Shown one piece after another: positions 8,218 through 17,996 of a DNA stretch of 59,879 nucleotides (the first letter of the stretch is position 1; every line of letters starts with the position of its first letter). This DNA is from Lachnospiraceae bacterium. GTDB taxonomy: Bacteria; Bacillota; Clostridia; Lachnospirales; Lachnospiraceae. Under the pieces are notes generated by a model. That model did not search any database. It saw only the letters and a list, made by a program, of their open reading frames with translations, and was not told the origin of the DNA. Where the stretch lies: NCBI GenBank assembly GCA_028696165.1, contig JAQVHQ010000017.1:1-59879 (forward strand), read 5' to 3'. The translations under genes and the position numbers were made by a program.

Positions 8218-9324
8218 GTGAAAAAAGTTTTTATTCATGCCTACGTTGCTGGCAACCTCGGTGATGATTTATTCCTGAAGGTACTCTGCCAGCGTTTCCC
8301 CCGAATTCAGTTTCGCCTTTATGCCGGGGAAGATTACCGTGAAAGGCTGTCTGAGCTGAAGAATCTGAAGATTTATTGCCCTACAGATGAACGAACCCAC
8401 CGTTGGGATACTTTCCTGCAGAAGGTTTTTCATAAAGAAAATGGATTTTGGAAATTGTTAATTAAGACTTCCGATGCGGTTGTCCATATTGGCGGTTCGA
8501 TTTTCACCCAGCACTCTGACCAATGGATTGATTTTTATAAAATGGATGCACTTTTACTCCATATGAGCAAAAAGCTCTTCCTCATAGGTGCAAACTTCGG
8601 ACCTTATTCAGACGAAGCTTACTACGATCACTATCATGACTTGTTTAAAAACTATGCCGGTATTTGTTTTCGTGATGCTTATTCTTACAGGCTCTTCTCC
8701 GATTTGCCCAATACCGCATATGCCCCAGATGTAATTTACAATTATAAGAATCCTGCAATTCTTCCTGCTGCTAACAAATCAGTGGTCATCTCCGTCATCT
8801 ATCTAAATGACCGCACGGGAGACCAGGGATTAAGCAGCTATTGCGAATCTTACTATACTTTCATAAAGAATTGTGCTGAATATTTTCTCAAAAAGAATTA
8901 TCAGATTCACTTTTTGTCCTTCTGTGCTTTTCAAAATGATACCGGAGCATATGAAGAAATCCGGGGCCGCATGGCAGAAGAATATCGAGACTCTGTAGAT
9001 ATGATAACTTACGACCGCGACACGGATAGCTGTGTACAGGCAATAGCAGAATCGGAATACGTAATCGGCACCAGATTTCACAGTATCATCCTGGGATGGC
9101 TATATGGCAAGAAAGTCCTTCCAATCAGCTATGATACGAAGACAACCCATATTCTGGCAGACCAGAATATTCCATTATCTGTACAAATTCAGGATCTAGA
9201 TTCTATTTCTTATGAAAATATACTGAAGGAACTGGAATCTTCTGTACCTGTGGACATCTCTTATGAGCTGGAACATGCAGATAAACAGTTTTCCTTTTTT
9301 GAAGAAACATTTATTCATTCATAA
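8218..9324 (+). CDS. Polysaccharide pyruvyl transferase family protein
   Basis: Protein of 368 aa that starts with GTG; TTGGAGA lies about 8 nt upstream. It matches the polysaccharide pyruvyl transferase family (CsaB/WcaK type). Visible features are HAYVAGNLGDDLFLKVL at the N-terminus, VVHIGGSIFTQ and FLIGANFGPY in the first half, and the characteristic YVIGTRFHSIILGWLYG near residue 285. These enzymes use phosphoenolpyruvate to add a ketal-pyruvate to a sugar of a surface glycan. In SLH-bearing Bacillota the CsaB member makes the wall-polysaccharide epitope bound by SLH domains. With five SLH genes nearby that role is attractive, but WcaK-like members act on other glycans, so the exact substrate is inferred. 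Confidence 0.8.
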   Translation: MKKVFIHAYVAGNLGDDLFLKVLCQRFPRIQFRLYAGEDYRERLSELKNLKIYCPTDERTHRWDTFLQKVFHKENGFWKLLIKTSDAVVHIGGSIFTQHSDQWIDFYKMDALLLHMSKKLFLIGANFGPYSDEAYYDHYHDLFKNYAGICFRDAYSYRLFSDLPNTAYAPDVIYNYKNPAILPAANKSVVISVIYLNDRTGDQGLSSYCESYYTFIKNCAEYFLKKNYQIHFLSFCAFQNDTGAYEEIRGRMAEEYRDSVDMITYDRDTDSCVQAIAESEYVIGTRFHSIILGWLYGKKVLPISYDTKTTHILADQNIPLSVQIQDLDSISYENILKELESSVPVDISYELEHADKQFSFFEETFIHS

Positions 9325-9374
9325 TCTTAAAAACTGTATTTATTTCATTAATTTTATTTCGGGGGAATTTTACA

Positions 9375-10679
9375 ATGGAAAATCCATTAATCAGTGTACT
9401 TATGACTACCTACAATGCAGATAAATATCTGCCTTTCAGTATAGAAAGTGTATTGAATCAGACTTATGAAAATATCCAGTTTATTATAGTCGATGATGGT
9501 TCTACTGATCAGAGCCGCTCAGTCATCGAATCTTATGAGGATCCCAGAATTGAATTCTATCATTTGGATAAAAATCAGCATATTGTCATGGCTACCAATT
9601 ATGGCAGACAGTATGTACGCGGTGAACTGCTTGCCATCATGGACAGTGATGACATCTGGGAACTGAACAAACTGAAAAGACAGCTTATGTATCTGCAGGA
9701 ACATCCGGAACATAAAGCCTGCTTTACCTGGGTCAATATCATTGATGAAAATGGAGATTCTGCCAATGATTCTCAACAGGAGCTGGTTAAACTATATGAT
9801 GCTCACACAGATACCCGGGAAGAATGGCTGCGGTTTTTCTTCTATATCGGAAATCGTCTGAACAATCCTTCCTCTATAGTCTATACTGATATAGCCAACG
9901 AAATCGGTCCTCAGAATCCCTTCTATGTGCAGGGACAGGACTTCGACTGGTGGATTCGACTTACCAAAAAGTATTCCTTCGGTATTCTGGAAGAACGTCT
10001 TATCAATTACCGAAGATTTCTCCACAGTAATACGAAGAATACCAGTACCGTATCTGATGAGACCGATACCCGCTTTTACAACGAATATATGCAGATGCGT
10101 TATCACTTCTTCGAGGGTATGACTGACGAGACATTTATACGTACTTTCAAGGATCATTTTCGTTTCCATGAAGCTTCTTCTAAGGAAGAACTGCTATGTG
10201 AAAAAGCCTTTTTAATCTGCAGTACCTTCTCTTCTTCTTCATACCATTCTGCACTTGGTCTTTTGAAGATTGAAGAACTAGTGAATAATCCAGACACGCG
10301 TACAGTACTGGAAAACACCTATGATCTGCTGCCAAAAGATTTCTATAAAGTAACTGGTATGCACCTGTACAATGACCCGACGCTGCAGTCCGGAGCCAAA
10401 GAGATTGAACGATTGCAATCACTGTCTAAGTCACAAAAGGAATATTTGGATTTTCAGCAAGTACACATACAGAAACTGGAACAGGAAATGGTGCATAAGA
10501 CACAGCACGAAAAAGACCTGGAAGAGGCCATGCAGCAGAAGGAAGCTCTCAATGTACAGCTTAATCAACAACTGATAGATGCCAATGAACAGCTGGCAGT
10601 TCTGCAGGAGCGCATTAACTCCATGGAGAATTCTTCCAGCTGGAAGCTGACTAAACCACTTCGTTCTCTGAAAAAATAG
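9375..10679 (+). CDS. Family 2 glycosyltransferase with coiled-coil tail
   Basis: Protein of 434 aa. A GT2 GT-A domain covers residues 1-230: ISVLMTTYNADKYLPFSI, IVDDGSTDQSRSVI, and the metal-binding IMDSDDIWELNKLKRQL near residue 92. Residues 345-420 are a Gln/Glu-rich coiled coil. The protein ends in SSSWKLTKPLRSLKK, a short motif common at the C-termini of rhamnan and O-antigen glycosyltransferases, probably amphipathic and membrane-associated. It lies 50 nt after the pyruvyl transferase on the same strand and likely shares its transcript. The ribosome site is CGGGGGAA. A strong bidirectional terminator follows. Confidence 0.85.
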   Translation: MENPLISVLMTTYNADKYLPFSIESVLNQTYENIQFIIVDDGSTDQSRSVIESYEDPRIEFYHLDKNQHIVMATNYGRQYVRGELLAIMDSDDIWELNKLKRQLMYLQEHPEHKACFTWVNIIDENGDSANDSQQELVKLYDAHTDTREEWLRFFFYIGNRLNNPSSIVYTDIANEIGPQNPFYVQGQDFDWWIRLTKKYSFGILEERLINYRRFLHSNTKNTSTVSDETDTRFYNEYMQMRYHFFEGMTDETFIRTFKDHFRFHEASSKEELLCEKAFLICSTFSSSSYHSALGLLKIEELVNNPDTRTVLENTYDLLPKDFYKVTGMHLYNDPTLQSGAKEIERLQSLSKSQKEYLDFQQVHIQKLEQEMVHKTQHEKDLEEAMQQKEALNVQLNQQLIDANEQLAVLQERINSMENSSSWKLTKPLRSLKK

Positions 10680-10713
10680 GAGGCAGCCTGCAGGCTCGAC
10701 CTTTACAGCTATA

Positions 10714-10758
10714 AAAACAGCAGCAGTTAAAGCAAATGACTTTAACTGCTGCTGTTTT
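10714..10758. terminator. Bidirectional intrinsic terminator
   Basis: A perfect 19-bp stem (AAAACAGCAGCAGTTAAAG against its complement) with a 7-nt loop lies between the convergent genes 9375-10679 (+) and 10760-11782 (-). Runs of T/A flank both sides, so it can end transcription from either direction. Confidence 0.9.
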
Positions 10759-10759
10759 G

Positions 10760-11782
10760 TTATTTAAATATGCTCATTACTTTCTTATGTGCTTCATATA
10801 AGAGTATCGCCGCCGGAATGATGATAAAGCAGCATCCCGCAAATACCACATAACTCTCCTGCACAGTCAGCTTATACAAATCAAAGTAGTCTGCCACTCT
10901 CAGAATGATTACGTGATGGACGATAAAAATCGCATACGAATACTTGCATACTGCGCTGGATAACTTGCACAGCGGCTTACAGTTCTTTAGCTGTTCTGCT
11001 ATAAAAACTAACATTAAAAACGCTGCAATCCCTACATACATAGTCTGAATATTATTATTGATTTGAGGCATTAGTATAGTATTGACAACCAGCACCGCCG
11101 CAGACGGCAGAGCCACATACCACGTTACTTTCTTCCTGAACTTTACAAATACCATACCAAAAACCAATTCCGGTAACCGGGTAAATATAATGATTGACGG
11201 CTGTACCGGATATTTCCATAGATACATCATAGCCACGAAAGAACACAATGACAGCAATATCATAACTACAGGCACCTTATTTACTCCAAATCGGAGCAAC
11301 GGGAAAATCAAATAGTAAATAATGATAAATCCCAAAAACCACTCTCCTACGATAAAAAATGTGTCTATGCCAAAATTGCCGACATATGCATCCATTCCAA
11401 GCACCGTATAAACAAAGTTCCCCAACGGAGCCTTCATCCAAAATCCCTGATGCTCAAAAAAGCGGATAAGAAATACAGCTGAATATGCAATCCAGAACAT
11501 TGGATATATATTCAAAAATCTCTTCTTATAGAAAACCAGCAGATTCAGCTTCTCTTCGTAAACATACATCAAGGCCGCACCGGAGATAATCAAAAACAAA
11601 GATACGCCGAAATCTCCAATATAGATATTCGCTACATAAGGCGATATAACTGCCTTATGGGGCATCTGTGGATTCGTATAAAGAAACAAGGCATTGTAGT
11701 GCGTGATAATAATCACAATCGTTGCAATCGCACGCACAAAATCCAGATAAAACAGTCGTTCTTTCTTTACCGGAGCCTCCAT
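10760..11782 (-). CDS. Acyltransferase 3 family membrane O-acyltransferase
   Basis: Protein of 340 aa with about ten hydrophobic segments. It belongs to the acyltransferase 3 (OafA/YrhL) family: FYLDFVRAIATIVIIITHY near the N-terminus carries the Arg and His expected in the first helix, and SLFLIISGAALMYVYEEKL and FLNIYPMFWIAYSAVFLIR follow. Members move acyl groups, usually acetyl, onto extracytoplasmic sugars. It is the last gene of the unit SDR (15379) - RgpF-like (14536) - this gene, 15 nt after the RgpF stop, which points to O-acetylation of the wall polysaccharide. Transcription ends at 10714-10758. Confidence 0.85.
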   Translation of the reverse strand: MEAPVKKERLFYLDFVRAIATIVIIITHYNALFLYTNPQMPHKAVISPYVANIYIGDFGVSLFLIISGAALMYVYEEKLNLLVFYKKRFLNIYPMFWIAYSAVFLIRFFEHQGFWMKAPLGNFVYTVLGMDAYVGNFGIDTFFIVGEWFLGFIIIYYLIFPLLRFGVNKVPVVMILLSLCSFVAMMYLWKYPVQPSIIIFTRLPELVFGMVFVKFRKKVTWYVALPSAAVLVVNTILMPQINNNIQTMYVGIAAFLMLVFIAEQLKNCKPLCKLSSAVCKYSYAIFIVHHVIILRVADYFDLYKLTVQESYVVFAGCCFIIIPAAILLYEAHKKVMSIFK

Positions 11783-11797
11783 ATTATTCTCAACTTT

Positions 11798-14536
11798 CTA
11801 TAATTTTTTCAGTTTTCGTGAGAAGAAACCATTCTGCTCCACAACTGGTTCCGGTTTTGCAGTTACCTGCATCATCATCTCACTGGTAATATCTTCCCTT
11901 ATGTCAGCCTTAATCTGAACTCTGGCAATCTTATTACCCTCTCTGGTTCTCCAGATAATCTGTGGATCCTCACTTAAGAAGAACAGCCCGTCTCCCAGCT
12001 TATATCCGTTGCCCTCGCACTGATCCAGTGATACGGAATCTTCCTTCCCGTCTTCATAGATCATGGTGATTGCATAGTTACTAAATACAAACATACCTCG
12101 TTCTGAAGGGTCAAAACGAAAGGCAGTAATCGGCTCCATAACAGAAGACACATCAAACTCTGCCTGCAGCAGTTCACTGTTGCCCAGATTTGTAGTTGTC
12201 ATAGTCTGTGCTTCTGCAAATCCCGTACCCAGATCATAATAAAGTACAGGAGCTATCTGCGGAAGTCTCTGATGAAGTGCTTTCTTCATCATCCCCGGTT
12301 TAATCTTCGTATCGATTTTTCCGCTGACACGCATACTGCTTAAGTTCACCGGTTTCTGGAAATGATAATATATCTGTGGATCTTCATTCATGAATAAAAT
12401 CTTCTTCTCAAACATATAGCCATTGGAACTGCACTGATCCAATTCTATCACTTCATAAGTGCCATCCTCATACTGCAGTGTCATAAGGACGTCTCGAATG
12501 ACAATCATGCCCTTTTCGCCCGGATCATAACGGAACATCTGTATCGCACCTGTCTTCTGGGGAATCTCAAATTCCACATCGAAACGCTCTTTTTGAATCA
12601 TAGCTTTGCATACTACGGATGATTTCTCTGTAATTCCATGGCCGTCATCATAATACAGATGCATCTGACGATCAATCTTATCTTTTTTCTGAGATTCCGG
12701 ATAGAATTCCTCCAGTGCCTCTCCTAATTTTCCAAATGATTTAATCACAGGTCCTCTGTGAACCAGCTGATTACGCACGTCGATAAATGGTCCGCCGATG
12801 CCGGCACCGATACATCCAAGGTTCAGTTCCCTAAGCATATAAGATATGCTGGTCATCTCTATCTTGGCGCCTGTGTCTGAAAATACCCATGCTGGATAGT
12901 ATCCCGCATCCTGAACCACAAAAGAATGAATTCTTTCAATGGAATGGGAGATACTTCCGTCATTTTTTAAAGGCTCTTCCGGAAAATCTGTATACTGCCA
13001 ATCCTGAGCATACATCTTCTTCATAGCCTTAGGACGGAACCAGAAAATACTTCCAAGAGGTGCGATAGGCGGCAAGTTCTTATTGATTGGAACCTCAAGC
13101 CCCAGCTTTTCTGCCAGTTTCTTCACACCTTTGTAATTACCTGCCCACTCCATTCCCAGCGTCGGGAAATAATCCCCGTGATTAGGCGGTGAGGTTGTCA
13201 GCATACCAAGTCTTGGATTTTCTTCAAACAAATCGATGACATTATTGACAAAATCCTGTGATTTCAATATATTCTCATAGCATTTATAAGACCAGCCTGC
13301 ACCCTTCGTCATAGGTTTTAACTGTGCAACCTTCTTGTCATGAGCGAAGCAGACATAGTCATAATCCATGATGAAATCCTTGCTTGCAACCAGCAATGCA
13401 CTTACATCACGGCCTCTGTTCTCAATGAGAATTACATGGAGCGCATGGCAAGGAATATCTGCAAATTTCTTCTCAATAAGTTCTTTCATCCGCTCACTGC
13501 CTGTAGTGATATATAAATCGGCTTCCTTTGGCATGGAACTTGCATAATGATAGGATTCTTCCAAAAGATCTTCAAAATACAAATGCATGATCAAGGCAAC
13601 TTTTTTCTGCTTTAATACTTCGCTCATATCCTTAGATGTATTCGATGGAAGGATATAGTTAAGCTGAAGACACTGTTTAATCAATGTCTGATTCGTACAT
13701 CTTAAGATATTCTCCCAGATCATGTCCACATCATAATCCGTATGGTTTTTCAAATACTCCATCAATTCATAGGAAGGTTCACCTACTGTAGTATTGATGA
13801 AATCATCATAATCATGCATAAAGCTTCTGCGCTTAATAATCGGACATCGCTTATCTCTTACCATAGTAGTAGGGACTTTAAGCAGCGGAAAATCAGTCAG
13901 TTCTTTTAGATCATCTGAATTTGCATACACTTCCCATGTAAAACCGCGTTTTTCAAAATGGTGTGTAAAATATGATTCATGATATGCAACGGATTCTGCA
14001 TAGCTTTTAATAACCGGCATCTTCTCCCAATAATCATGGAATGCCTGGCTCTTCACCATATCCTGTCTTGCCACAATAAAATGTGACTGTATATGTTCTC
14101 TCAAATAACCGCATTTAATAATTCCAAATGGATCCCCATCCACCTTATGGAACTTGGAAATTCCCCAGAAATCCAGGTCCTTTTCATCCATCACATGGAA
14201 CATCTCTTCAAATGGATAGATTGGTCCCATGATTGTATAATTCATCAGAATAACTTCATCATAACTCTCTAACTTTTCCCAGCCGATTTCCAACAGGGCA
14301 TCCTGATATGCACCCACATCAAAACCGGAATTCTCACGTTCCAGAATCTGGTCCGTCATCTTTCCGAATATTTCTTTTCCCTCGTCATTTATCTTGCCGT
14401 TACTGACTACAAAAAGGTCTTTTGAGCTTTTCATAATGTCATTGAGCATATAAGGGATATAACTATCTACTTTTCCCATTCCATCATAGAAGAAGAAAAT
14501 TACCAGTCTGTTTTTACTGTCTCTGTGAATCTGCAA
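11798..14536 (-). CDS. RgpF-like rhamnan synthesis protein
   Basis: Protein of 912 aa starting with TTG (GGGAGG 7 nt upstream; the first codons follow the SDR stop). Residues 1-620 match the rhamnan synthesis F family: LVIFFFYDGMGKVDSYIPYM, NSGFDVGAYQDALLEIGW, VILMNYTIMGPIYPFEEM in the first half, then ALHVILIENRGRDVSALLVA, YVCFAHDKKVAQL and LGSIFWFRPKAMKKMY. RgpF proteins add or extend rhamnose or related side chains of wall polysaccharides in streptococci. Residues 620-900 are an unusual extension with two copies of a module of about 130 residues (FRYDPGEKGMIVI with ELDQCSSNGYMFEKKILFM; FRFDPSERGMFVF with SLDQCEGNGYKLGDGLFFL). This extension is not a part of streptococcal RgpF that I know. 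Confidence 0.85.
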   Translation of the reverse strand: MQIHRDSKNRLVIFFFYDGMGKVDSYIPYMLNDIMKSSKDLFVVSNGKINDEGKEIFGKMTDQILERENSGFDVGAYQDALLEIGWEKLESYDEVILMNYTIMGPIYPFEEMFHVMDEKDLDFWGISKFHKVDGDPFGIIKCGYLREHIQSHFIVARQDMVKSQAFHDYWEKMPVIKSYAESVAYHESYFTHHFEKRGFTWEVYANSDDLKELTDFPLLKVPTTMVRDKRCPIIKRRSFMHDYDDFINTTVGEPSYELMEYLKNHTDYDVDMIWENILRCTNQTLIKQCLQLNYILPSNTSKDMSEVLKQKKVALIMHLYFEDLLEESYHYASSMPKEADLYITTGSERMKELIEKKFADIPCHALHVILIENRGRDVSALLVASKDFIMDYDYVCFAHDKKVAQLKPMTKGAGWSYKCYENILKSQDFVNNVIDLFEENPRLGMLTTSPPNHGDYFPTLGMEWAGNYKGVKKLAEKLGLEVPINKNLPPIAPLGSIFWFRPKAMKKMYAQDWQYTDFPEEPLKNDGSISHSIERIHSFVVQDAGYYPAWVFSDTGAKIEMTSISYMLRELNLGCIGAGIGGPFIDVRNQLVHRGPVIKSFGKLGEALEEFYPESQKKDKIDRQMHLYYDDGHGITEKSSVVCKAMIQKERFDVEFEIPQKTGAIQMFRYDPGEKGMIVIRDVLMTLQYEDGTYEVIELDQCSSNGYMFEKKILFMNEDPQIYYHFQKPVNLSSMRVSGKIDTKIKPGMMKKALHQRLPQIAPVLYYDLGTGFAEAQTMTTTNLGNSELLQAEFDVSSVMEPITAFRFDPSERGMFVFSNYAITMIYEDGKEDSVSLDQCEGNGYKLGDGLFFLSEDPQIIWRTREGNKIARVQIKADIREDITSEMMMQVTAKPEPVVEQNGFFSRKLKKL

Positions 14537-14539
14537 CTG

Positions 14540-15379
14540 TTATTCCTCCCATTTAGCGATAATCCGGTTAATTTTGTCTGCGTCACCCCAGATTCCAGGT
14601 GAATCATAAGGTCTGTCTGGGAAAGCACCGTACTCCAGCTTAATATCCAGATTTTTCTCTTTGATAAACTGCTCAACTCTGTCAGCTAGTGACATCGGCT
14701 TACCGGTACATACATTAATGACGCCGGTTATCTCTTCCTGGGTAGAAGCAAGCGCAATCTGCTTTGCAAGTTCATCCACAAGGATGAAGTCATACAGACT
14801 CTTTCCTGTTGTAAACGGGAATGTCTTTTTGCCTTCCTGCGCTGACTGGAGAATCTTAGTGAATATAGAATGATTCTTGATATCATCACCCAGTATATAG
14901 TAGGCTCTCAGCCAATACAGATTGACATTCTTCTCACCGGTTAATTCCAGCAGAGACTGGCGGAGTGCATTCTTCGCTACTCCATACTGAGATAAAGGAT
15001 TGCACGGTGTATTCTCATCCACTGCACCTTCCCAGTATCCTATCTCATGCATACTTCCCATAACTGCAATATTCTTTAATCCACCTTCAATCATATTATG
15101 GATAAAATGAAAATGTCCTGATAAGTCACCCATATGTGTAGGTGCATTATGTACAAATCCATTTCTCCATGCCAGGTGAACACATAAATCCGGTTGTCCA
15201 ACCTTATTGAAAATATCCGGATCATTATCAAAGATAGACAGATTTATTCTCTCTGCTCTCTCATCCACTCCGTCATTATTTATATCTAAAGCAATTACAG
15301 AACATCCCATATCTAATAATGCTTTTACTACATGTTTCCCTATATAGCCACCCGATCCGGTAACCAGAACTTTTTTCAT
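14540..15379 (-). CDS. NAD-dependent epimerase/dehydratase (extended SDR)
   Basis: Protein of 279 aa. A Rossmann motif VLVTGSGGYIGKHVVKAL opens it and an SDR active site SQYGVAKNAL (Tyr-x3-Lys) lies near residue 137. The length and DxDxxD-like ALDINNDG segment fit the nucleotide-sugar epimerase/dehydratase branch. It is the first gene of the unit containing the RgpF-like and acyltransferase genes and has a near-consensus promoter at 15411-15439. It could supply a modified sugar nucleotide. It is not a typical RmlD (the dTDP-rhamnose reductase), which is otherwise missing from this window, but sequence alone does not rule out a reductase role. Confidence 0.8.
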   Translation of the reverse strand: MKKVLVTGSGGYIGKHVVKALLDMGCSVIALDINNDGVDERAERINLSIFDNDPDIFNKVGQPDLCVHLAWRNGFVHNAPTHMGDLSGHFHFIHNMIEGGLKNIAVMGSMHEIGYWEGAVDENTPCNPLSQYGVAKNALRQSLLELTGEKNVNLYWLRAYYILGDDIKNHSIFTKILQSAQEGKKTFPFTTGKSLYDFILVDELAKQIALASTQEEITGVINVCTGKPMSLADRVEQFIKEKNLDIKLEYGAFPDRPYDSPGIWGDADKINRIIAKWEE

Positions 15380-15410
15380 ATACGTAACTCCTTTTATCTC
15401 ATAATAATCT

Positions 15411-15439
15411 ATTATACCCTTATTATCGCAAAATCACAA
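15411..15439 (-). promoter_or_regulatory. Promoter of the SDR-RgpF-acyltransferase unit
   Basis: TTGTGA, 17 nt, TATAAT on the minus strand, with the ATG about 32 nt beyond the -10. No convincing terminator separates it from the SGNH gene upstream, so readthrough is possible. Confidence 0.7.
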
Positions 15440-15467
15440 CCTACTTTTCTCTTAAGAATTACCCTTA

Positions 15468-17945
15468 CTAATTACTAAGGAGAATACCGCATTCATCACT
15501 TGCAATACTAAACACTGTATTATTTCCATTTGTATTGGAGAAAGCTATTACACGATAATAAAAAGCAGTGCCTGCAGGGTGATTACTGTCCACCCAGACA
15601 TCTTTATCTGTGAACCCTGCCACATCATAACTGCCGCTGTTTTCATTTCGTCTCCAAATCATATATCCATCCACATGTTCACCTTTATCCCAATATAATA
15701 CAGGATTTTTCCCGATAATTCCGGTATTATGAATCACCGGTGTTGCCAGTGTGAATTTCTGATGCTCTATATTACTTTCTTTACTGTACAAAGTCTGATT
15801 CCCATTTACTTTAAAAGCAACTACTTTATAATAAGCTCCCAGGGACACATTTGCCGTATGGTCAATCCAGAAATTATTCTGGGTAAATGCAATAATCTTA
15901 TATTCACCATCTTCTTCGTCTGCTCTTTTTACCACATAGCCCTCTGCTCCTGAAACACTGCTCCAGTTGAAAGCCAGCGCAGTCTTATTAAAGCAGCCAT
16001 ATACGATAGTCGGAGTCTGGAGACTGCGTTCTCCATGATACGCTTCGCTCTCCCCGCTGTATAATGTTGACTGTCCATAAGTAAGAAATGCAACAACTTT
16101 ATAATAATTATCACTCAAAGGCGCACCATCAATAAAGGAAGTGCTCTCGGTAAATCCGATAATTTCATAATTTCTGCTGTCTTTATAAGATGCACGTTTT
16201 ACCACATATCCCTGTGCATTATCTACTTTTCCCCAGTCTATCCTAAGTCCATTTCCATTGATACTGGTTTCCTTAATGACCGGTACCTCTAACTTTCGCT
16301 CTGCTATGCCGGCATCTGACTCTCTGCTGTAGCAAGTGCTGCCTGCGCATATACGAAATGCCACAATCTTATAATAGCATTTCTCAAGGGATGAAGCCTC
16401 TGTATCATTAAAAGCAGCCGCCTCTGTCAATCCCACGATTTCATATGTTCCATTCTCTTCTGCTGACCTTTTCACAAAGTAACCTTGTGCTTTGTCTGCT
16501 TTCTCCCATGTGACTTTGACGCCGCTGGAAGTATATGCAGTATGGACAGCGGATGTTGTATCCGGCTGAAGTATTCCAAAGCAGCTGTTGCTGAGTCTGG
16601 TAACCTGGGCATCGCTCTCACCCACAGCACGCACTTTGTAATACATATCTCCCGAAGCAATATCAGCCAGTTTGATGGTATTGTCTTCTGTACTGGTCAG
16701 ATACTCATAATCTCTGTCTTCTTTGGAAGAAGCATAGATATCATAACCGGAAGCACCTTCCACCTCAGTCCAGTTTAATCTATAAGGTGAAAATGATAAT
16801 TCCGGAGCGCGCAAATCAAAACTGTGAATTGTGTTATAGTTGCGCTGCAAAGCCTGATATATCTTGTCCATTCCTGAAATACTTGGATGGATATAATCCG
16901 GCTGCTGTGTATCTGCTCCTCGTCCATCAATCAATCCGCAGTTTGTCAGATCCACATAATTAACATTGTAGTGTCCGCATATGGATTTGATAATTGACGC
17001 ATAGGTATTTGTTTCTGCCTGAGTATTGCACCAGGAATGGTACGGTATAATGGATATAATCTCTGCATTTGGATAAGTAGTCTTCAAGCGATAGATAGTA
17101 GTGTTATATGCATCCGCAAAAGTTCCGTCTGCGCCAACGATATTATTGCCGGTAAATGTACCAGCCGGCACACCTGATATGCAGTCATTGATTCCACCAA
17201 AGAAAAGAATAACATCCGGTGTTCCATTATCATCCAGACGATTAATTCTCTCCATGGCACTCATGCAGCGGTCCCTGCCATATGTAAACTGCGGAGTATT
17301 GCCTATCCATCCTACGCGGGAACCTCCCAGAGATTCATTGAATCCCAACTGAAAACCATTATTCTGAATAAAGCGCATCCAATAGGTGGATTCCACACCC
17401 ATAATTGAACTGCTGTAGTATCCATTGCCATATTCCGGTGGGTTGTAACCTGTATAGGTAGATATACTATCGCCCAGAATAGAGACGATCTTACCATCAC
17501 CCTGGCCATAGCTTCCTATGATTTGATCACCGGCCTTGTCCGGATCTATAGTATACTTTATATCCTGTTCGTAACTATATTCACCCTCCTGTACCTCTGC
17601 AGGCTGTTCCTGCACAGACTGTTCCTGCACAGACTGCTCCTGTACAGGCTGCTCATCTGTCACGGCTGCCTCATTGTCAGCATTTGTGGTAATGTCCTGT
17701 CTGTCCTGGGTATTTCCTGTATCTTCGGCAGCTGATGTATCTTCGGCAGCTGATGTATCATCGGTATCAGATGTGCCATCTGTATCGTCTGCAATCTGAT
17801 TCTGAGATCCGGCTTGTGCTTCTGCCTGCACTTCTGCCTGCGTCTGTGATCCACTTGCTGCTGATACAGATAATGCACTGCCAAAAATACTCTGACAGAT
17901 TAAAACCAATGCAATTACTCTGCTCAACCATATCCTTTTATTCAT
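15468..17945 (-). CDS. Secreted SGNH/GDSL hydrolase with Fn3-like repeats
   Basis: Protein of 825 aa. The signal peptide spans residues 1-30. An acidic, repetitive linker (31-125, including four VQEQS/P repeats) follows. An SGNH hydrolase domain covers about 150-375: Ser in ILGDSISTYTG (S160), Asn in FFGGINDC (N253), and the Asp/His pair in DYIHPSISG (D350, H353). SGNH enzymes are esterases, often deacetylating cell-surface glycans, so it may act on acetyl groups of the wall polysaccharide. From 380 to the end are five Fn3-like repeats of about 90 residues, each with a VxGAxGYxVKRA-type strand and a YYKVVAF strand. No promoter fits in the 51-nt gap to the next gene upstream, so it depends on readthrough past the terminator at 17963-17995. 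Confidence 0.83.
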   Translation of the reverse strand: MNKRIWLSRVIALVLICQSIFGSALSVSAASGSQTQAEVQAEAQAGSQNQIADDTDGTSDTDDTSAAEDTSAAEDTGNTQDRQDITTNADNEAAVTDEQPVQEQSVQEQSVQEQPAEVQEGEYSYEQDIKYTIDPDKAGDQIIGSYGQGDGKIVSILGDSISTYTGYNPPEYGNGYYSSSIMGVESTYWMRFIQNNGFQLGFNESLGGSRVGWIGNTPQFTYGRDRCMSAMERINRLDDNGTPDVILFFGGINDCISGVPAGTFTGNNIVGADGTFADAYNTTIYRLKTTYPNAEIISIIPYHSWCNTQAETNTYASIIKSICGHYNVNYVDLTNCGLIDGRGADTQQPDYIHPSISGMDKIYQALQRNYNTIHSFDLRAPELSFSPYRLNWTEVEGASGYDIYASSKEDRDYEYLTSTEDNTIKLADIASGDMYYKVRAVGESDAQVTRLSNSCFGILQPDTTSAVHTAYTSSGVKVTWEKADKAQGYFVKRSAEENGTYEIVGLTEAAAFNDTEASSLEKCYYKIVAFRICAGSTCYSRESDAGIAERKLEVPVIKETSINGNGLRIDWGKVDNAQGYVVKRASYKDSRNYEIIGFTESTSFIDGAPLSDNYYKVVAFLTYGQSTLYSGESEAYHGERSLQTPTIVYGCFNKTALAFNWSSVSGAEGYVVKRADEEDGEYKIIAFTQNNFWIDHTANVSLGAYYKVVAFKVNGNQTLYSKESNIEHQKFTLATPVIHNTGIIGKNPVLYWDKGEHVDGYMIWRRNENSGSYDVAGFTDKDVWVDSNHPAGTAFYYRVIAFSNTNGNNTVFSIASDECGILLSN

Positions 17946-17962
17946 AAGATCCCCTTTTCCAT

Positions 17963-17995
17963 AAAAAAGGCATTACCCTTAGGCAATGCCTTTTC
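17963..17995 (-). terminator. Intrinsic terminator after the amidase/NlpC gene
   Basis: The stem AAAAGGCATT / AATGCCTTTT with a 10-nt loop is followed on the minus strand by six U. It begins 2 nt after the stop codon of the upstream gene. The SGNH gene starts only 18 nt beyond, so termination must be partial if that gene is expressed from here. Confidence 0.85.
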
Positions 17996-17996
17996 T

